Assembly (NCBI RefSeq): GCF_963576615.1
Contig: NC_088714.1
Span: forward strand, 25,974,558 to 26,038,557
Origin: Watersipora subatra
Lineage: Eukaryota; Bryozoa; Gymnolaemata; Cheilostomatida; Watersiporidae
Reading direction: 5' to 3'
Length of the DNA: 64,000 bases
Made by a program: the position numbers and the translations under genes. Below are positions 1 through 14,900 of this stretch, piece by piece. The notes beneath the pieces were generated by a model that ran no database searches, was not told where the DNA came from, and saw nothing but the letters and a program-made list of their open reading frames with translations. The first letter of the stretch is position 1. Each line of letters begins with the position of its first letter.

Positions 1-179
1 TGTTTGCGTAAAAATGTGTTGCATCTATATTGCAAAAGCCAATGTTGGATGCAACTTGCTTACATTTGAAATAGATAAAGTTCATTTGAGGTTGTTATCA
101 CCAGCTATGGCAACCAATCACACTTAGTTCAGTTTTGTTGTTAACAACATAGGTCAAACTTTTATTTGATCAACATTGT

Positions 180-2362
180 ATGTATGTATTTATTTTCATT
201 ATTTTAATATACAGCAAGTAAAAGGTAAGAAATTAGTAAAAAAATGAGGGGCCATATGTGCAATAGCAGAGCTAATCATGGTGCCGAACCAAAGTCAGCA
301 GACAAAGCAGCTAAACGTCAATAGACCTAAGCTATTCCAGGAATCCAAGCAGATGTTGTTTCAAAGACACTTTAAATTTTTGAGCATTGGCCATCAAGCG
401 TAGACTGCCAGGCAATAGGTTCTAAGCCCGTGCCATCTGATAAGAAACCTGTCTATGTCTACACGTAGTAGAAGAAGACGAGAGTGGAAAAAATAGTAAT
501 GAATGTCTAGTAGGGTAAGCTGAATGTGATGAAGCACGGTTGTAGAATTTATTATGTGCTAGAATACAAATGCGTAAAGTGTAAAGTTGATGAATAGGTA
601 AGAGGTTACTAAGTTTACACAGTGAAGCAGAAGAATATGTGGGAGGTTTATGATAAATGATTCTAAGTAATCTTTTCTGTATGGTAAGTATTTTATTTAG
701 GTATGTAACAGGTGCATTCCCCATGTCTCAATACAGTATATTATTTTACTGTTTATCAAGCTGTTGTATAGTAATATAAGGGTAGTAGTAGGAAGATAGC
801 TAGAAGCTAGGTAAATTAAACCTAAGCTTCTGTCAAGTTGTTGTCGTAAATGAGCTATATGAGCGGACCTAGTTAGTGTTTTATCTATAGTTATACCGAG
901 GAATTTTATGTTGTTTGTCTCAGAAAAAGATAAATGGTTCATTTTTAAATTTTCTGCTAGCGGAAACTTTTTTTGGTTTTTTATTACAGTGTAATTTGTT
1001 TTATCAATATTTAATGTAAGTTTATTTTGATTGCACCAGCTTTTTATTTTGTTTAGTCCAGAGTTTATTGTATCAATCTCACCATTTATTTTATTTGAAG
1101 AATAGATCAAGTTTGTGTCATCAGCAAAGATGATTGTCTTAAAGTTTCTAGAAAAATCCATTAAATCATTTATATATAACAGGAACAAAGTGGGTCTTAA
1201 CATAGAGCCCTGAGCAACACCACATGAAATATTGAGAAGCATGGAAGTATGCTTGTCTACAAAAACACATTGAATTCGATTTGACAAATAACTTTCTAAG
1301 AGCTTCCCGGCTTTATTTGAAAAGTTTAAGCTTTTAAGTTTGACAAGAAGAATATGATGATCAATTGTATCAAAAGCTTTTGAAAAATCTATAAATATGC
1401 CCAAAATAACCTTGCTCTCATTTAAGGCCGCAAATGTGTTATTAGCAAACACAATGAGAGCTTCTCTAGTTCCTTTTTTTAAATCCATATTGATTTTCGC
1501 AAATATTGTTTTCTGAATCAATATGATTGTGAGTCTGAAAATTTATTATTTTTTCAAATATTTTTGAAAAAACTGGTAAAACAGATATGGGACGGTAGTT
1601 ATTACAAAAAAATAAACTTCCTCTATTTTTGTATATCGGTAAAACTTTTGCACCTTTCATAGCATCTGGAAAAGTTCCTGAACTAGTACATCTATTTATT
1701 ATATCAAAAAGTGGTGATACAATATAATCTGACCATATTTTTACTAATTTGGCAGGCACTCGATCAATTCCTTCTGCTCTTTTATCATTCAATTTTTTTA
1801 TTTCATGTAAGATATTTTGTTCATCAACTGGTTGAATATGAAAAGCTTTATAGGAAGCACTTTGATTTATTACCATATGAGTTTCTGTAGTTATGGAATT
1901 TGTTATTTGATGCCCTATTTGAGTAAGTTACTTGTTAAAACATGAGGCAATTTGAATCAGATCACAGAGTTCAGTATTAGTTTCAGGATCAAACGGCTTT
2001 TTTATTTGTGTGGATTTTGGCGTTTTAATCCGCAAGCATTATTTATGGTATTCCAAAGCTTTCTAGAGTCAGATTCTTTTGAAATAATCTAATTAAAACA
2101 GCTTGTCTTTGCTTGTTTAATCATAGTGAAAATTTCAATTTGTAGCCTAATGTATTTATCACGTAATCGGGGGCTAAAAGGAAAAGCTTTGAATTCTTTG
2201 TATAATTTGTCTTTGGATCTAATTTTAGATTTAAGTTTTCTTGTTAACCAAGGACATGAATGTTTATTTTGATTCACCAATATTTCTTTTGTGGGTTCCA
2301 AAATATCAAGCGTTTCAACAATTTTATGAAAAAAATGTTCGAAGGCTTGGTTTACATTGATG
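180..2362 (-). mobile_element. 5'-truncated non-LTR retrotransposon (LINE)
   Basis: Read on the minus strand this is the C-terminal part of a LINE ORF2: a linker segment (2362-2089), then reverse transcriptase (1876-697), then a C-terminal extension (724-422). The apurinic endonuclease that should precede the linker is absent, which is the usual result of 5' truncation. Similarity begins near 2362, where codons for an HFFHK-like stretch run into the linker. The low-coordinate end, near 180, is an A-rich tail with ATAC repeats, as expected at a LINE 3' end. The sequence style is that of the Jockey/CR1 group, but I cannot assign a clade by eye. It sits just upstream of the first receptor exon seen and may have separated it from earlier exons. 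Confidence 0.85.
422..1876 (-). pseudogene. LINE reverse transcriptase, frameshifted
   Basis: Three overlapping minus-strand reading frames (1876-1466, 1521-697, 724-422) together cover a reverse transcriptase. The first holds the N-terminal RT motifs, including an NYRPISVLPVFSKIFEK stretch. The second holds FIDFSKAFDTIDH, a GVAQGS turn and the catalytic FADD at 1117-1128. The third is the thumb/C-terminal region. The changes of frame at about 1500 and 710 mean no continuous protein is made. An aspartate pair is still present in FADD, so the decay is by frameshift rather than loss of the active site. There is no sign that this copy is active. Confidence 0.85.
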
Positions 2363-2720
2363 TGATGTAGTGCATAACAAGCGTGTTAGCTATGGTAAAA
2401 GCCAATATTTAGTTTCATGTGTAGCCAAGCCTTAAGAAAACAATAATTAAGTTACAAATTAGCAATGATTACGCATAAACGTCATCTTTGACATCTGTGA
2501 CATAAAACTTGTGACATTCAAATTGTCGGAGTGTTAAATTCATTGATATTTTGTATTACATGCTATATTCAACAATATCATGTTTATGATTCTGGAAAAG
2601 AATAGCAGAGCAAACATACAATTTTAATTTAGAAAAGCTATCACTTTGTCATATTCCCAAATGTGAATGAGTGGTAAAGTGTTATTTTATGGTTGTGAAG
2701 GTGCTTTAATATGATTACAG

Positions 2721-2972
2721 AAGAGAGACTTGCTAACATTACAACACTGACATCAACACTTGATAACCCAGCTGATCCTTCTCTCTCATCTCCTGACTGG
2801 ATAGCTAGAGCCTACCGTGGACCAGCTTATGCTGCTGTAGGCATCATAGACTTTGAACCTGCAATACAAGCTCAACACATTGCTGTGTACAGTTCACTTG
2901 ACCCAAATACTGTTTTAAATACCCAAGGATTACCTGCTGGAGCACTGGCCCTGCTTGAAGTTGAAGTTTATG
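2721..2972 (+). CDS. Gene 1 exon: second half of FTP-like domain 1
   Basis: Phase-1 exon between an acceptor ending gattacag and a GTGAAT donor. It encodes about 84 residues ending in a LEVEVYG strand, the typical last beta strand of fucolectin/F5-8-type C domains (compare the ends of the exons at 8236-8454 and 12566-12796). The stretch QHIAVYSS fits the 'RYVTVY' strand of this family. The exon carrying the first half of the domain is missing upstream; the LINE at 0.2-2.4 kb occupies the expected place or the exon lies outside the window. Spacing to the next exon is only 123 bp. Confidence 0.72.
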
Positions 2973-5900
2973 GTGAATTTATATTAATAGCTACGATCAT
3001 TGTTTTATATTAATTTGTTGTAGAAAATAATACATCATTGTACACTATAATTGTGTTACAATCTCAAAACTAATCATAGACCACATTGTTTCAAGGTTCA
3101 AACAACTTGGCCTTTAATAAAACAACCAGTCAGAGCAGCACTGCTGGCAGCAACTCAGCTGAAAAAGCAAACAATGGAATTTATACGGACTTCTCTCAGA
3201 CTAGCTCTTTTGGTGTGAAATGGTGGAGAGTAGATTTGGGAGAGAAATTCAGCATTGGTACTATTGAGCTACATGGTACAAGTGAGTAGAAATCATTTTA
3301 TTTTGTTTCATCTAGAACAAGTATATAATGTGAAAGCAATGCCAAAAATACACTATAAAAATGATTTATCAATAACTGCAAAGAGAGTTGCAGTCTTAAG
3401 ATTTTTGCAAATATTACTGTTTTACAATATTTTGCAAAACTCTCTAATTTCTTCTACATTTTTCAACAGATAAATAAAAATATATTTAAGAAAGCAATAG
3501 CAGTCTAGTATGTATTAAAATTATTCTTTTCACAAAAGTCAAACAAGTTATCTGATAAAACTAGTTTCTAAAAGCCAAATTTTTAGCCGATACAACAAAT
3601 TTAAAAAAAGCTGCACCGTGATGTGACACAAATGCGTTCATGTTTGTTTTTATGGCTGAGTAGATAACTCTTCAAATTCCTAAGCTATCATACCATCAAG
3701 CTTCTTTTACTTATAGGAAACTAAAATACAAGCTAAAGTTTTTTTGCAATCATTGATGTTTTAAACATCATGCGCATCTATAAACAAACAAATAATTTGG
3801 GCTAATTATTGTTTAAATAAATATTTAACAATTTGTTTATTTATTTAAACAATTTTAGTCAATTGGTTCCTAAATAATTAATTATGTGTCAGTAGCACTT
3901 TTGTAAGCAGTAGAAAGGTTTTGCATAAAATTATCCATCACAACGTAATCAATGGTCTTACACTAAAACTGCATAGCCATTCTGTATGAAAAAATGATAT
4001 TTGAATTTTTTTAAGTTTTAAACTGGGTGCTAGGTAACATGAAACACTTAACAGAAAAAAATTCAAAAAAGGTTGTAAAATGATAACTTTGCTGCATAAT
4101 AACGTTAATAAATTATTACTTGCTTCCGCTTTAAGTTAAAAAAGAAGCATTATTTGTTTGGCTTGATCAGGGTAGATATTTGTACTTGATAATCAATTTG
4201 GGTAGAAGATATTAAAAAAAGAAGAGCACTTTGTGGTGATGCATCAGTAAATGCCATGAACCAATCTATATCTAAAAATCTCTATATAAAGTTGTTTTAA
4301 TGAACTTGCTTCCTGTTAATTGACTAATTGCCATGTTGGTCACGTATCGATACAGGAAACAAGAAGATAACTTCAAGTTTGTAAATACACATAAAGCAAG
4401 TGAATGCTTATTGCAGGTTTTACTTTGAAATAGATGATTTTCCAGTATTTTACCATCTATACTTCTTTTGGGGCACTTTCAGATTTTCCTTTCATATCTC
4501 TCTATAGCATGCCAAAAGAATTCAGCCGCACTACCAATGATTAAGCTTGTCTCGACCTAATACAAAACTAAACTCTTTAATTTAATAGTACTAACAGGCA
4601 ATCAAAACTTGGGGTCATTTCAACAATTATAATCTGAATGAGCATATCTGATAGCTTCTTGTTACAAACTTTCATTGTGCACAATATATCATCAATATTG
4701 TTATATTCAGTGAAGCAGTTAGCCTGACTACAATGGTATTGTTCATTGTGGTCTCATCATCAATTTTATATTTCTCTTTTATTGTTCATTCTAAGCAGAT
4801 CTTTATGGATCATACTCATTATTATTTTTTATTTGAATGCCCTATTTTGCACTGTCCTGGTTTCAATATGTGGTACCAAAGTTGTTTACACGAGTGATTA
4901 CATACATGTTCATAATGCTAGACCCATCTCAAATTGATTTGTATAAGGCTGGCATTAGGTGATAGCATTATGGTTTTTTTCAACTCAACACTATTGCTAT
5001 TTTTCTTAGCTTATAAAATAGCCTACTTGCCTTTGATTGGAAATATTTTAGGCAATTGATGATTTGCTGTTATACAACTTAGTTTTATAGTTGTAAAAAT
5101 AAGAGGCGTGTATATTACGGCGTTTACCACAAACTTCATCTTCATATTTCAATATGTCACAGAATATCTCCACAATTGTTACAGATAAAGAAGTTCGAAC
5201 CACTTTGGCTTTTTTCTGTTTTATGAAACCAGTCTTAGTGGTCATGTTTGACAGTATCCTAAATTCATGTAATCACTTTAAAGCATGTCTATCAGAGGTT
5301 AGTTTGACTTCTTCTGATTTACTAAAGCTCAAGAAGCTACCATATTCTATTTCTTTAGATAGTAAGTGCCCTTAACTACTTGCTTTTACTGAGTTTATAC
5401 CTTTGTATGATTTACATCATAAGTGACTACCCGTGTTATGTGTGCCACTCAATATAGTCTCATGCTATAGCTATAAACAGCTATATAGTCTCAAACACTA
5501 GCTATAAACAGCTATATTGTTTCAGACTATAGCTATAAACAGATGGAGTCTAATAAAATTAATTTTAGCTCAAAACAACAATGCTAAACAACTATTTGAG
5601 AGAGCAAAAATTAGCAACTATTTTTAACAGCTTTACTTAATGTGACTAAGGTTAAACCTGTAATTGATTTGCATTCAAACCTGAAGCAGAGATGTTACTC
5701 AGATCAAATACGTTGTGTAAAACATACCTCGTGTCATTACGTTTTGCTAAATAGAAAATTTTGTCTTTGAACCTGCTAAAAATTAAAAAATAATGAATTT
5801 CCATTTTTCTGCTAGTAAACTATTTCAAACATGTTTTTATTAACATATCTAAATGAGCTAGAGTCAGAGCTTCATTTTGATATATAATAAGCATTACTTC

Positions 5901-8900
5901 AAATAATTGGCTAGCAACTACAACCCCATGCTTATAGAAATTGATCAAAATTTTAGGGTTGTCCCATTGTTTTCACACCACTGTATATTTACAAGCCCTG
6001 TGTTTACACTTCTGTTATTTTTAAATGACTTCTGTAGATATGGTTTACAGTTTCACTTCTTCTACAGATCCTTAATGCTATACTCTTATAAACCAGCAAT
6101 AAAATTGTGATAAGAGTTAATTTAGGCTTTCCTTGCAAGTCTGGTTTGAGATTTGTTTAGGCAGAAAAAGTTATTTAGGCCATCTATAATAGTTGTTGGA
6201 ATCGGTTATCATCTGCCAGAGAGTTGTTCAGTAATACACTTTGGTTTTGAAATGCTATTTTCTTGAACAGAGTACTAAAACTGTAGCAGTAGCAGCGATC
6301 GCTATTACTCTGTAATTTGCCTTAAGCATTTCATTTAGATAAAGGTTGTCAATACAAAAATCAGGTGTGTTACAACATTTATACCCTAGGACACTTATGT
6401 ATTCGCGGCATCTAACTTTCACGTTTTCGCGGTGTCATCCTCTCGTGAAAAATTAATGAGCGAAACTAAACTATCATAACGAACGAGCGAAAACGCGAAG
6501 TTAAATAGCTTTGTTCATTGATATCCACAATAAAATCGTCATATTAGAAATGCAGGCAAATTTCGTCTGTGGTTGGGATCAATGGGAAATTTCTGGTAAA
6601 CTCATTATAGCTAATACACTGACTGAGCAGCATGGCAAAGAAAATTAAGATTATATCAGTTTAGTCACCGAATTTGTAACTGATGAAGATGAAAGTCTGG
6701 TAGGTGAAGTCATAAAATTGCAGAATAATTATTGTAGTGATGAATTTTATTACCATCCAAAAACAATATCAACCCTCATCAGGTCCAACCACATTATCTC
6801 TTCCACTGCCAGCCATGTACAAATTCACTACCGGCCTAGTGCCAGCCATTTTACCGAAATTGCCGATATTGCTTCATGATATGTATACAGTTTTTTTCAA
6901 GTTTTACTTTAATTGTCTGTATAATCACAAAAATCTAAATTGGCTATTATTTCATCAACAACTAATTACCTGTTTTATGACTCGCGAGGAGTAATTAATG
7001 AATTCACAGAAAAATGTTCGTTTTTAGATTAGAAATTCTCAAACAAAAGTTTAAAATTGCTTCGTTGTTTTAGGCTGATTTTATAGAGAAATCTTCGGAC
7101 AACACAGTCAATTTCATAATACACTTAAAGACCGTGGGTTATGTGGTCAACAAATAATAAAATCAGGTTACCAGACAATTGCTGAGAAAGTCCAAAAATG
7201 CGTTTATGGCAGTGGCCCCTAGAAAATGCGTAAATGCGTTTATGGCAGCGTAAGGGTTATACAGTTTTGGTTGTGAAGTTGGTTGTTACCTATCTATTTT
7301 TTTCTTCTTGGGATTCGAGTGTGAAAGTCACGGCGGGAAGGACCTAGACATCATTGATAGTCTAAGAAACAAATGGCAGCAAGTGATCAAATTGAATTGC
7401 CGATCTCACCCACACATTTCAACCTTTGGTTTACAAGTACGAACTAGTCCCAAATTGAATTTTTTTCTTATTAGCAAACTGGACCTGAGGAATGTAATCT
7501 GCTTTTTCCACTGCATTTATTTTCACATCACTATATTTTCGCACTCATCAGAGTCGCGAAATTAAGTTGCAGCGAAATTTTATTTTGTGTGCTACTCACG
7601 AAACTAAATACTAGCGAAATAAAAGTGTCCTAGGGTAATAATATAAATTGCACTGACTCCACGCTTAACTCTCATTAAAATGTACAAATCTGTTCTACCC
7701 GATCAGCATTTAGTTATTGGTTTTAAAATTTTGCTTAGTGAAATCAAAAACTGTATAGTGAGCGCTTCTTAAGCGTTCAAGGTATGATTTGTTAGAGTAG
7801 TTGTGTTCCAAGATATTTTTTTCATTTTACCGATAGCAGTAAAACTGTTGTTAATGCATTAAATGCATCTGCAATGCATTGCAGTGGGTTTTTATTTCAT
7901 TTCAAGATATGGCAACACCAATACCTATGAAAAGTTTTTATGTAATTAAGTTATGTATGTAAATCTGTTACAAGTTGTTTAACTAAGCATGCTAATTATT
8001 TAAAAAATACTAATAATAATAATTGTAAACTTTATCAATAATTGTTGGGAAATTATTTTGAAGCTTCATGTAGTGAAATTCCAGAAGTGAAGTTCAAATC
8101 CAATAAAAAGACGTTATGCAGCAGTTCGAAGTAAGACCTTCATTTAGGATTTTCTTGTAACCGATGTTTGTGTTTTAGTTGGTAGGTTCAGTAGCCCATT
8201 AAAAATTATGAATATGCTCACCATAATATTTTCAGCCTACACTCTAGAGATGATATCTATATTAACCTCCAATTATGAATCTCCACAAACTCCTACTCGT
8301 CACTCTGATGAATGGACACAGAGAAGCTATCAGGAGTCACCATATGTTGAAGTAGGAGTGATACAGTTTACAACTCCAATTGAAGGGCGTCATGTGGCAG
8401 TCCTTAGTGAAATCACTGATCAGCCTCTCTCTCTAACCGAAGTGGTTGTCTATGGTATGAGTTTTAATTAGACATGCTTTTAGTTGTTGCAATCATCAGA
8501 GTTGAGTGTAGAATGTTTCTACATAAGATGACAATTAATTCTTACAAAAAATATACTAAACCAGCAAAAAAAAATTATTTGGTTCGAATTTAAAATAGTC
8601 TTCAAAAGTATTTTAATATTCTTTTTTTAACAGAAACATTTTTGGTAAATTTTACATACTTTTTGGAAGTATAGTGAGTAGGTAGTGCTGCTAGTGTGCC
8701 TTGTCTCAGTTTAGTGATATGATACTCACATGATAGATAGTGGCTAAGGGTAGAAACATGTTGAATTATGCCATTAGCAAAATATCAAATATACAATTGC
8801 ACAATTCAGGCATTCAGATAGCTAAATCACCTAATCATTCAATTATCAAATTGCTCACACATATGTGTAAATATAAGATCCCAATGAAACCAAAGACATT

Positions 8901-11900
8901 TCTTTTTCAAAAACTGTTTAGCACATACTCAATGCTTTGGCAGCTAAAATGCATTAGTTTTGTTAAAAAACAGTGCATGAAAAAATGACACCATTTATAC
9001 AAAGCATACTGCTTTATCTGTTTAACTGTTATTTTTGTGTGTTGACTACTTACTGGGCTTACACAGTTTATATTTTCAAAGTCAGTTTCTTTTGGTCAAT
9101 TCCAAGGTTTTGCCTTGTCCAAAAATTACATTCAATTAAATAGCAATGTTTGTAGCTAATATACGTATTAGAAGTTTTTCCACAATTTAGCAGATGACAA
9201 ATTATGTCAGCCAAATTAAGTGCGCTAAAAAATTTGTTTTTACTGTAAAGCAGAGAACCCAAACTAAATTAAGGATTTGAATTCTTACATTAATCTTTTT
9301 ACTTTTTAAATCATTTTAAAACTACTTGAAATTATTGGCAATAAAATGACTTTAAATTTAGTAAGCCCGCTATAAATGGTCTTCACAATTGCAAAATATT
9401 TGTGGATGTGATATTAACAAGCCAACTAACAAAGATTTAGAATAGACAGTTCCTAAAAAAAATTAAGCAGTATTCAACATAGGACTTATGGTTAACAGTT
9501 TCAGGCTAAATTAAATGACTCTATTGCACACCTTCAGATCCAATTAAACAATTTGCTGCTTTTAAATGATATATTCAGTGTTACTGACTTGCCTGTATCT
9601 CCATATCTATTAATTTTATCTTAATTTGGGTTTCATTTGTGAAAGAAAACATCCCTATCTACATGTATAACCTTTACTATAAATTAATGTAGCTATGTAC
9701 AAGTAAAAAAAACTTTTTCTAAGCAAGGATAGGAAAATTGTTTCAAATCACTAAATTATTCAACAAGTGCTGGCGACTTAAAGCATAAAAACCAGTCCAA
9801 TTTGGTAAACTATAATTTTAGATTGTAGGAAAATTTTGTAAGATCAGCGGTAAACAAGCTGAGATAATTTTGTATATGCAAAACATGTTGGACCAGTTTC
9901 TGATTTTATCCAGCTACTTTAGAGTAATTATTATTGTCAATATGCGCAACTTTAGCAAAAGGTGGTATAGCTGCTTGAAAGTAAAATAATACTTCATCAA
10001 AGTTTACTCAATTCATAAAAAAACAACAATCACAGCAGTCAGACTCAGGCAGATAGTAGAAACTATCATTGTTATTGCATTTGTCTGGCTCACACTTTAT
10101 TAAAAGTCTAGTACTTACCTGTAAGTAAGTCTTATAACCAAATCTGCTTTTGAAACATATCTGGAGCTAGTGGTAAGGTGATAAATTTGTAGATTTAGAA
10201 TATAATAATGAAATCATAATGATACTGCAGAAAAAAAATGATCTTCAAGTTTTGTTTCTTCAGTGGATATTCTTACACCAACTTACAAGAAAAACCCTTA
10301 TTGGTCTGTTTTACGAGCTTCAACCTCTAGCAAACTGGTACTCATTTACAAGTTTATAATGGATGCTTTCAAAATATTTTTATAGAATTCGATTAAAGAG
10401 TAACTTTGAATAGTTTAGGACTAGTCCAGTGGATAACAGCTTATTCTCGGATATGCTGAGATTGAGCCTGAAAGAGTTAAACTCAAAAAGTATTAAAAAT
10501 GTTAATCAAATTAGGATCAAGAAAAAAAATTGTCTCGCAATGAAAGTTGAAATGAAACAAGATAAAATAGTGAAATGTGCATTAGCTGACATGCATGTTC
10601 CAGTAAACATTTATTTGCTTTGTGTATTTGTGTATAGTTTGTCTACATAATCTACCACAGTAAACTTAATCCTAAAAAAATATTGACATCAATGCTGACA
10701 TCAATTAGCACGATTGACATTTGTATTTGAAGCAGCGGGTTAGGGCAAACATTAATGAGTTCATTCAAGCATTAATGATTTCTCTCTGTGTGCTCTCAGC
10801 AAATTATTCATGCTTTTCATACACTTTGAGAATACTTGTAACACATCTGGGAGCACCGTTTGATTGCTTCTTTGGCTACAATCAATAGTTATTTTAGGTT
10901 TTGTTTGTTCTTGCAATATTGATTAGAACCAAAAGACATCAATACATGAATATACAGAACATGTTTGTCATTCATCAGTAACTAATCATATAAAAAACGT
11001 AAAATATGGGCCCATAGCATTTTATGTAGTAATTTTAAAAACAACTGATTTTCCTTGAAGTTCTCTGTGATATTGATAATGAGAGGCTTCAACTGCTAAT
11101 TATCAATAAAGCTAGCCAACCGCATTGTGCCTAGAAGTCATACATTATTGGTGTCAGTAAACATTCTGTAAACTTGCGCTCGTGCCATTTGTAAAAGGTA
11201 CTTGACACATTCCTGACAGTAAACAAATTTTTCAGTAATTGTCGAAATGTTTGCCCCAACAATTCAGACGTGCTATTATTATTAGAAATGAAGGTTTAAT
11301 GCTTGCATTTCTATTACTATTAGTGTAAAAAACTAACAATTTTTATGAGCCCGGATAGATTTTTGGTGTTATCTTTTCATGCACCTAGCAACTGATGTGA
11401 TTCCTAAAATTAACAAGTAGCAATATTACCTAACTGCTTTATGAAAACTTTAATCAAGTAGATATCACATCTAGTAACACATAAAAGATTAATTAATGGT
11501 ATTTTGTGTTGCTACTATCGTGTTTGAGAGATCATAAGTTCTAGTATGACAGGAACTATTTTCAGAATACAATTATGCAAAATTAAGAAGCACAACTCAG
11601 AGTTCAACTCAACGTCAGACAGGTAGTGGCTATGCAGTAGATGGAGATTTGGCTACCTTTTCAAGGACTACAAATGAGAGTGGTCCATGGTGGATGGTCG
11701 ACCTTGGACAACTGATTCTACTCGAGAGTGTGGAGGTCTTTGTCAGAAATGGAACATGCATCTCAGAAAATATTGAATGTTGTATGTTGACTATTACATA
11801 AAATACATGGTTATATTTCATATAATTTATTTACAGTGTTTTGTTACTGCTAGCTGATTCACACATTAACTGTTTTTAAATCTGCCAGCAGCTATTAAAA

Positions 11901-14900
11901 TACTGTAAGTGCAATGCTAAACACTAACAATTTGTGGAATAAACAGAAGGTTTTTTATTGTGAAAGGATGTGGAGTGACTGCCGATCAATGAATTCACTT
12001 GTCTGGTTTTCTTTGTACCAGTATTTCTTGCACAGTGCAAAACGTGACAAGCAACATACCTACCACATATCAGTTCACCTATGTTTAGACTGTTTCGCGG
12101 TATAAGCTATACTCTGCCAAGTACAAATCTATGCAGTATAAATGCTCTGAAATACTTTTCCTCAACACCTACAAGTAGAATACTATATAAAACACATTAT
12201 TGTTCCAAAAACAATAGCAAAATCAGCAGTAGAAATTTCAAAAAAATTCATATTGATGGAAGGAATAAAGTGTGGTAAAATATAAAATAATGAAATTTCG
12301 ATGAATAATATATGTAACAGATAAATTAAAATATGTGGCAATGTATAGGCCTGATATCCATTAAAAAATTCTCAAAAATGTAATTGTTGGTTTGTATTTG
12401 TCTTATTACTTGAATTTGTGCAGTAACAATAATAATACATAGATTTTAGTTACTAAGTTTTTGCTCAAGTATTGGCAATTTTAGCAAAATCATTAAGATT
12501 TTTTTAAAAAGTAAAATAACTTGTGCGAAAAACAGCATTCTAAGTACCATTTTAATATTTCACAGCTTCTCGCTTGAGCGGTCTCTACTTGCTGACAAGC
12601 AAGGTCAATACCAGTACTCTACCAAGTACTGTCCAAGGCAGTATATGGGAAACATGCTACCAAAACAACACAGCACAAGGAGACAGCTTTAAGACAATGT
12701 GCAGCTCTAACCAAACTCCTCTCACTAGACTCTTCAGTATCCTGTCTACTAGTGGTGATAGAGTTGAGCTGAGAGAGGTTGACATCTTTGGACATGGTAA
12801 GCCACAAGCTACTTACATGTGTAAATAACGGTTGATGAAGCTTGAATACTCATCAACAGTTTATTTACTTTTATTTATAATCTTTATACTTACCATGATT
12901 ATCAACATTTAATCTGACAGTACTCACACAGTTCTTTATTGCTGTTTATTGTATTCTGGTAAATATAATTAATGCAATGCTATACAAAATGACGTTGAGC
13001 CTTAAAACAATAAGGAAAGAAAAAATTTATCTAATATTAAAATGGATCATCTGTAAAGATTTTTTAATTTATACTTGCTTAGTTTTATGCTAGACATGTC
13101 GTTAAATTATATTTAGCTGTTAAAGGAAGCGTGCATCATTGTTAGATACTGAAAACATCTTAGATATGTGTCTTTGTCTTTTGACATAGCTGCCACCTAT
13201 CAGGTTGATATGATTGTATAAAGGAATAACATTTTCTCATCTACGCCTATAAATGTTTGCTTCAGTGTTTGTTGTTAACTTTTGGCATAGCCTATTTCAC
13301 TTCTGTTTTATTAGCCATGAACATTGGCTGTCCTACCACTTATTGTATACAGTATTATTCATAGGAAATTCTTGGTTTGTCACCAATTGTGATCGCTTGT
13401 GTTACATATTGTTTTCATGATAGCTGCCAGCTTATTATTTGTAACTTAGTTATTTTTGAAACCATATACATTAACAAAACTTTAAAATGTACATAATAGA
13501 ATTAATAGAAATCCAGTGACACTTGCGCTGAGGAAGAACTTAATATTTGTAGGTAGTGTGCCCACCAGTTTAAATTGCCAAAATAACTTTTTGTAGGATA
13601 GGGTGATTTTAAAAGACTTAACATGTATAAAGAAGATACGATAAAAATTTATTATTAACCAGCTTTGTCAGTTTCAATAAATACTCAATAAGTAGTAAAA
13701 AATTAAGAAGTAATAAAACGAACTATGCACTTTGCATGGTTTAACAACAATAATTATCATTTGTAAACTGGATACAGTCAAACCTATACTCACTGGTTAA
13801 TTTAACATAATGTACATGTTTTATAATACAATCATGACTTAAAACTCTTGCCAATTTTTGAATCTACACTCTATAGAATTGCCATCAATCAATGTTTGAA
13901 TTGTTTCAAAATCTTAAAGTTTAACAGTGGCACAAGGAGGCCTTTATAAACTATAATAAATGTTTATGAAATATACGTTTGTAAATATAAAAAGGGTTAA
14001 ATCTGTCTAAGTTAAAAGAGTGCAAATTTAACCAATTAGAAATAAAACAAATTATGCATTGTATTTCTATCACTACCTGCAAGTCTGAGAAATGTTGATC
14101 TTACACTATCTTCAATGTCTTCAGAGTAAAGAAATGGTAAAACTTTTTCACTGGTTATTACGTTATAAACTTAGTGCCTCACAATGAGTTTTCAAAATTA
14201 TGTACCACATTTTTTGATACGACACAAAATTATCTGCAAAATCTAATCTGAAGTCATTTTAGGTCTTCAGCTGACAAATTAGACAAACTACAACGAGTTT
14301 TTATAAGATTATTTAATAATCTATCAAATCTTAACAAAATATAACAATTTTAACATACAAAGTTCATTTTATTACAAATTAGTATTGTATGCAGAGGTTA
14401 TATCTTACATGTACCTTTTTGTTCTTAAATAACAAATCGCTTCATCATATTTTAGAGGCTGCCCAGCTTACAGAAAAGGTTGCAGGAAGAAAAGAAAGCT
14501 CAACATACACCAGTGTCACCATCTCTTTTGTTCCTTGGAACCAGTTAATGGTGGGTTTTGAGCCACCAACTAAGTAAGTTTTTAAATCATTTCCTTGTTT
14601 ATCAGGTTTGAAATTTTGTTTTTGCTATGCGAATGGATGCTATAAATTAGTATTATAACACATCAAAAAGATCACAGGAATAGATTGGCATAAAACTTTC
14701 TTACCAATTAGATGATGCAAGATATTGTCAAAGTACAGTCAGAGTAGGCTAAACCTTTTAATTAAAAAATGTTTGCTACTCACCTAATTACATTATAGTT
14801 TAAAACACTGTTACTCAAATTAAATCACTTTTTATCGTGAGCATAAAACAATGCTTGTTAAAACTCATAAAATACAGTAAGTTTTTTTTATAATCAAGTT

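Larger units (their letters stand above)
3282..8235 (+). other. Intron of gene 1 (4.95 kb) with nested MITEs
   Basis: No further receptor exon was recognised here. The intron holds an imperfect three-copy tandem repeat at about 5455-5545 and an inverted-repeat element at 6384-7635 with a second element inside it. The remainder is AT-rich, with several short open frames that have no splice context or family resemblance. Confidence 0.6.
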
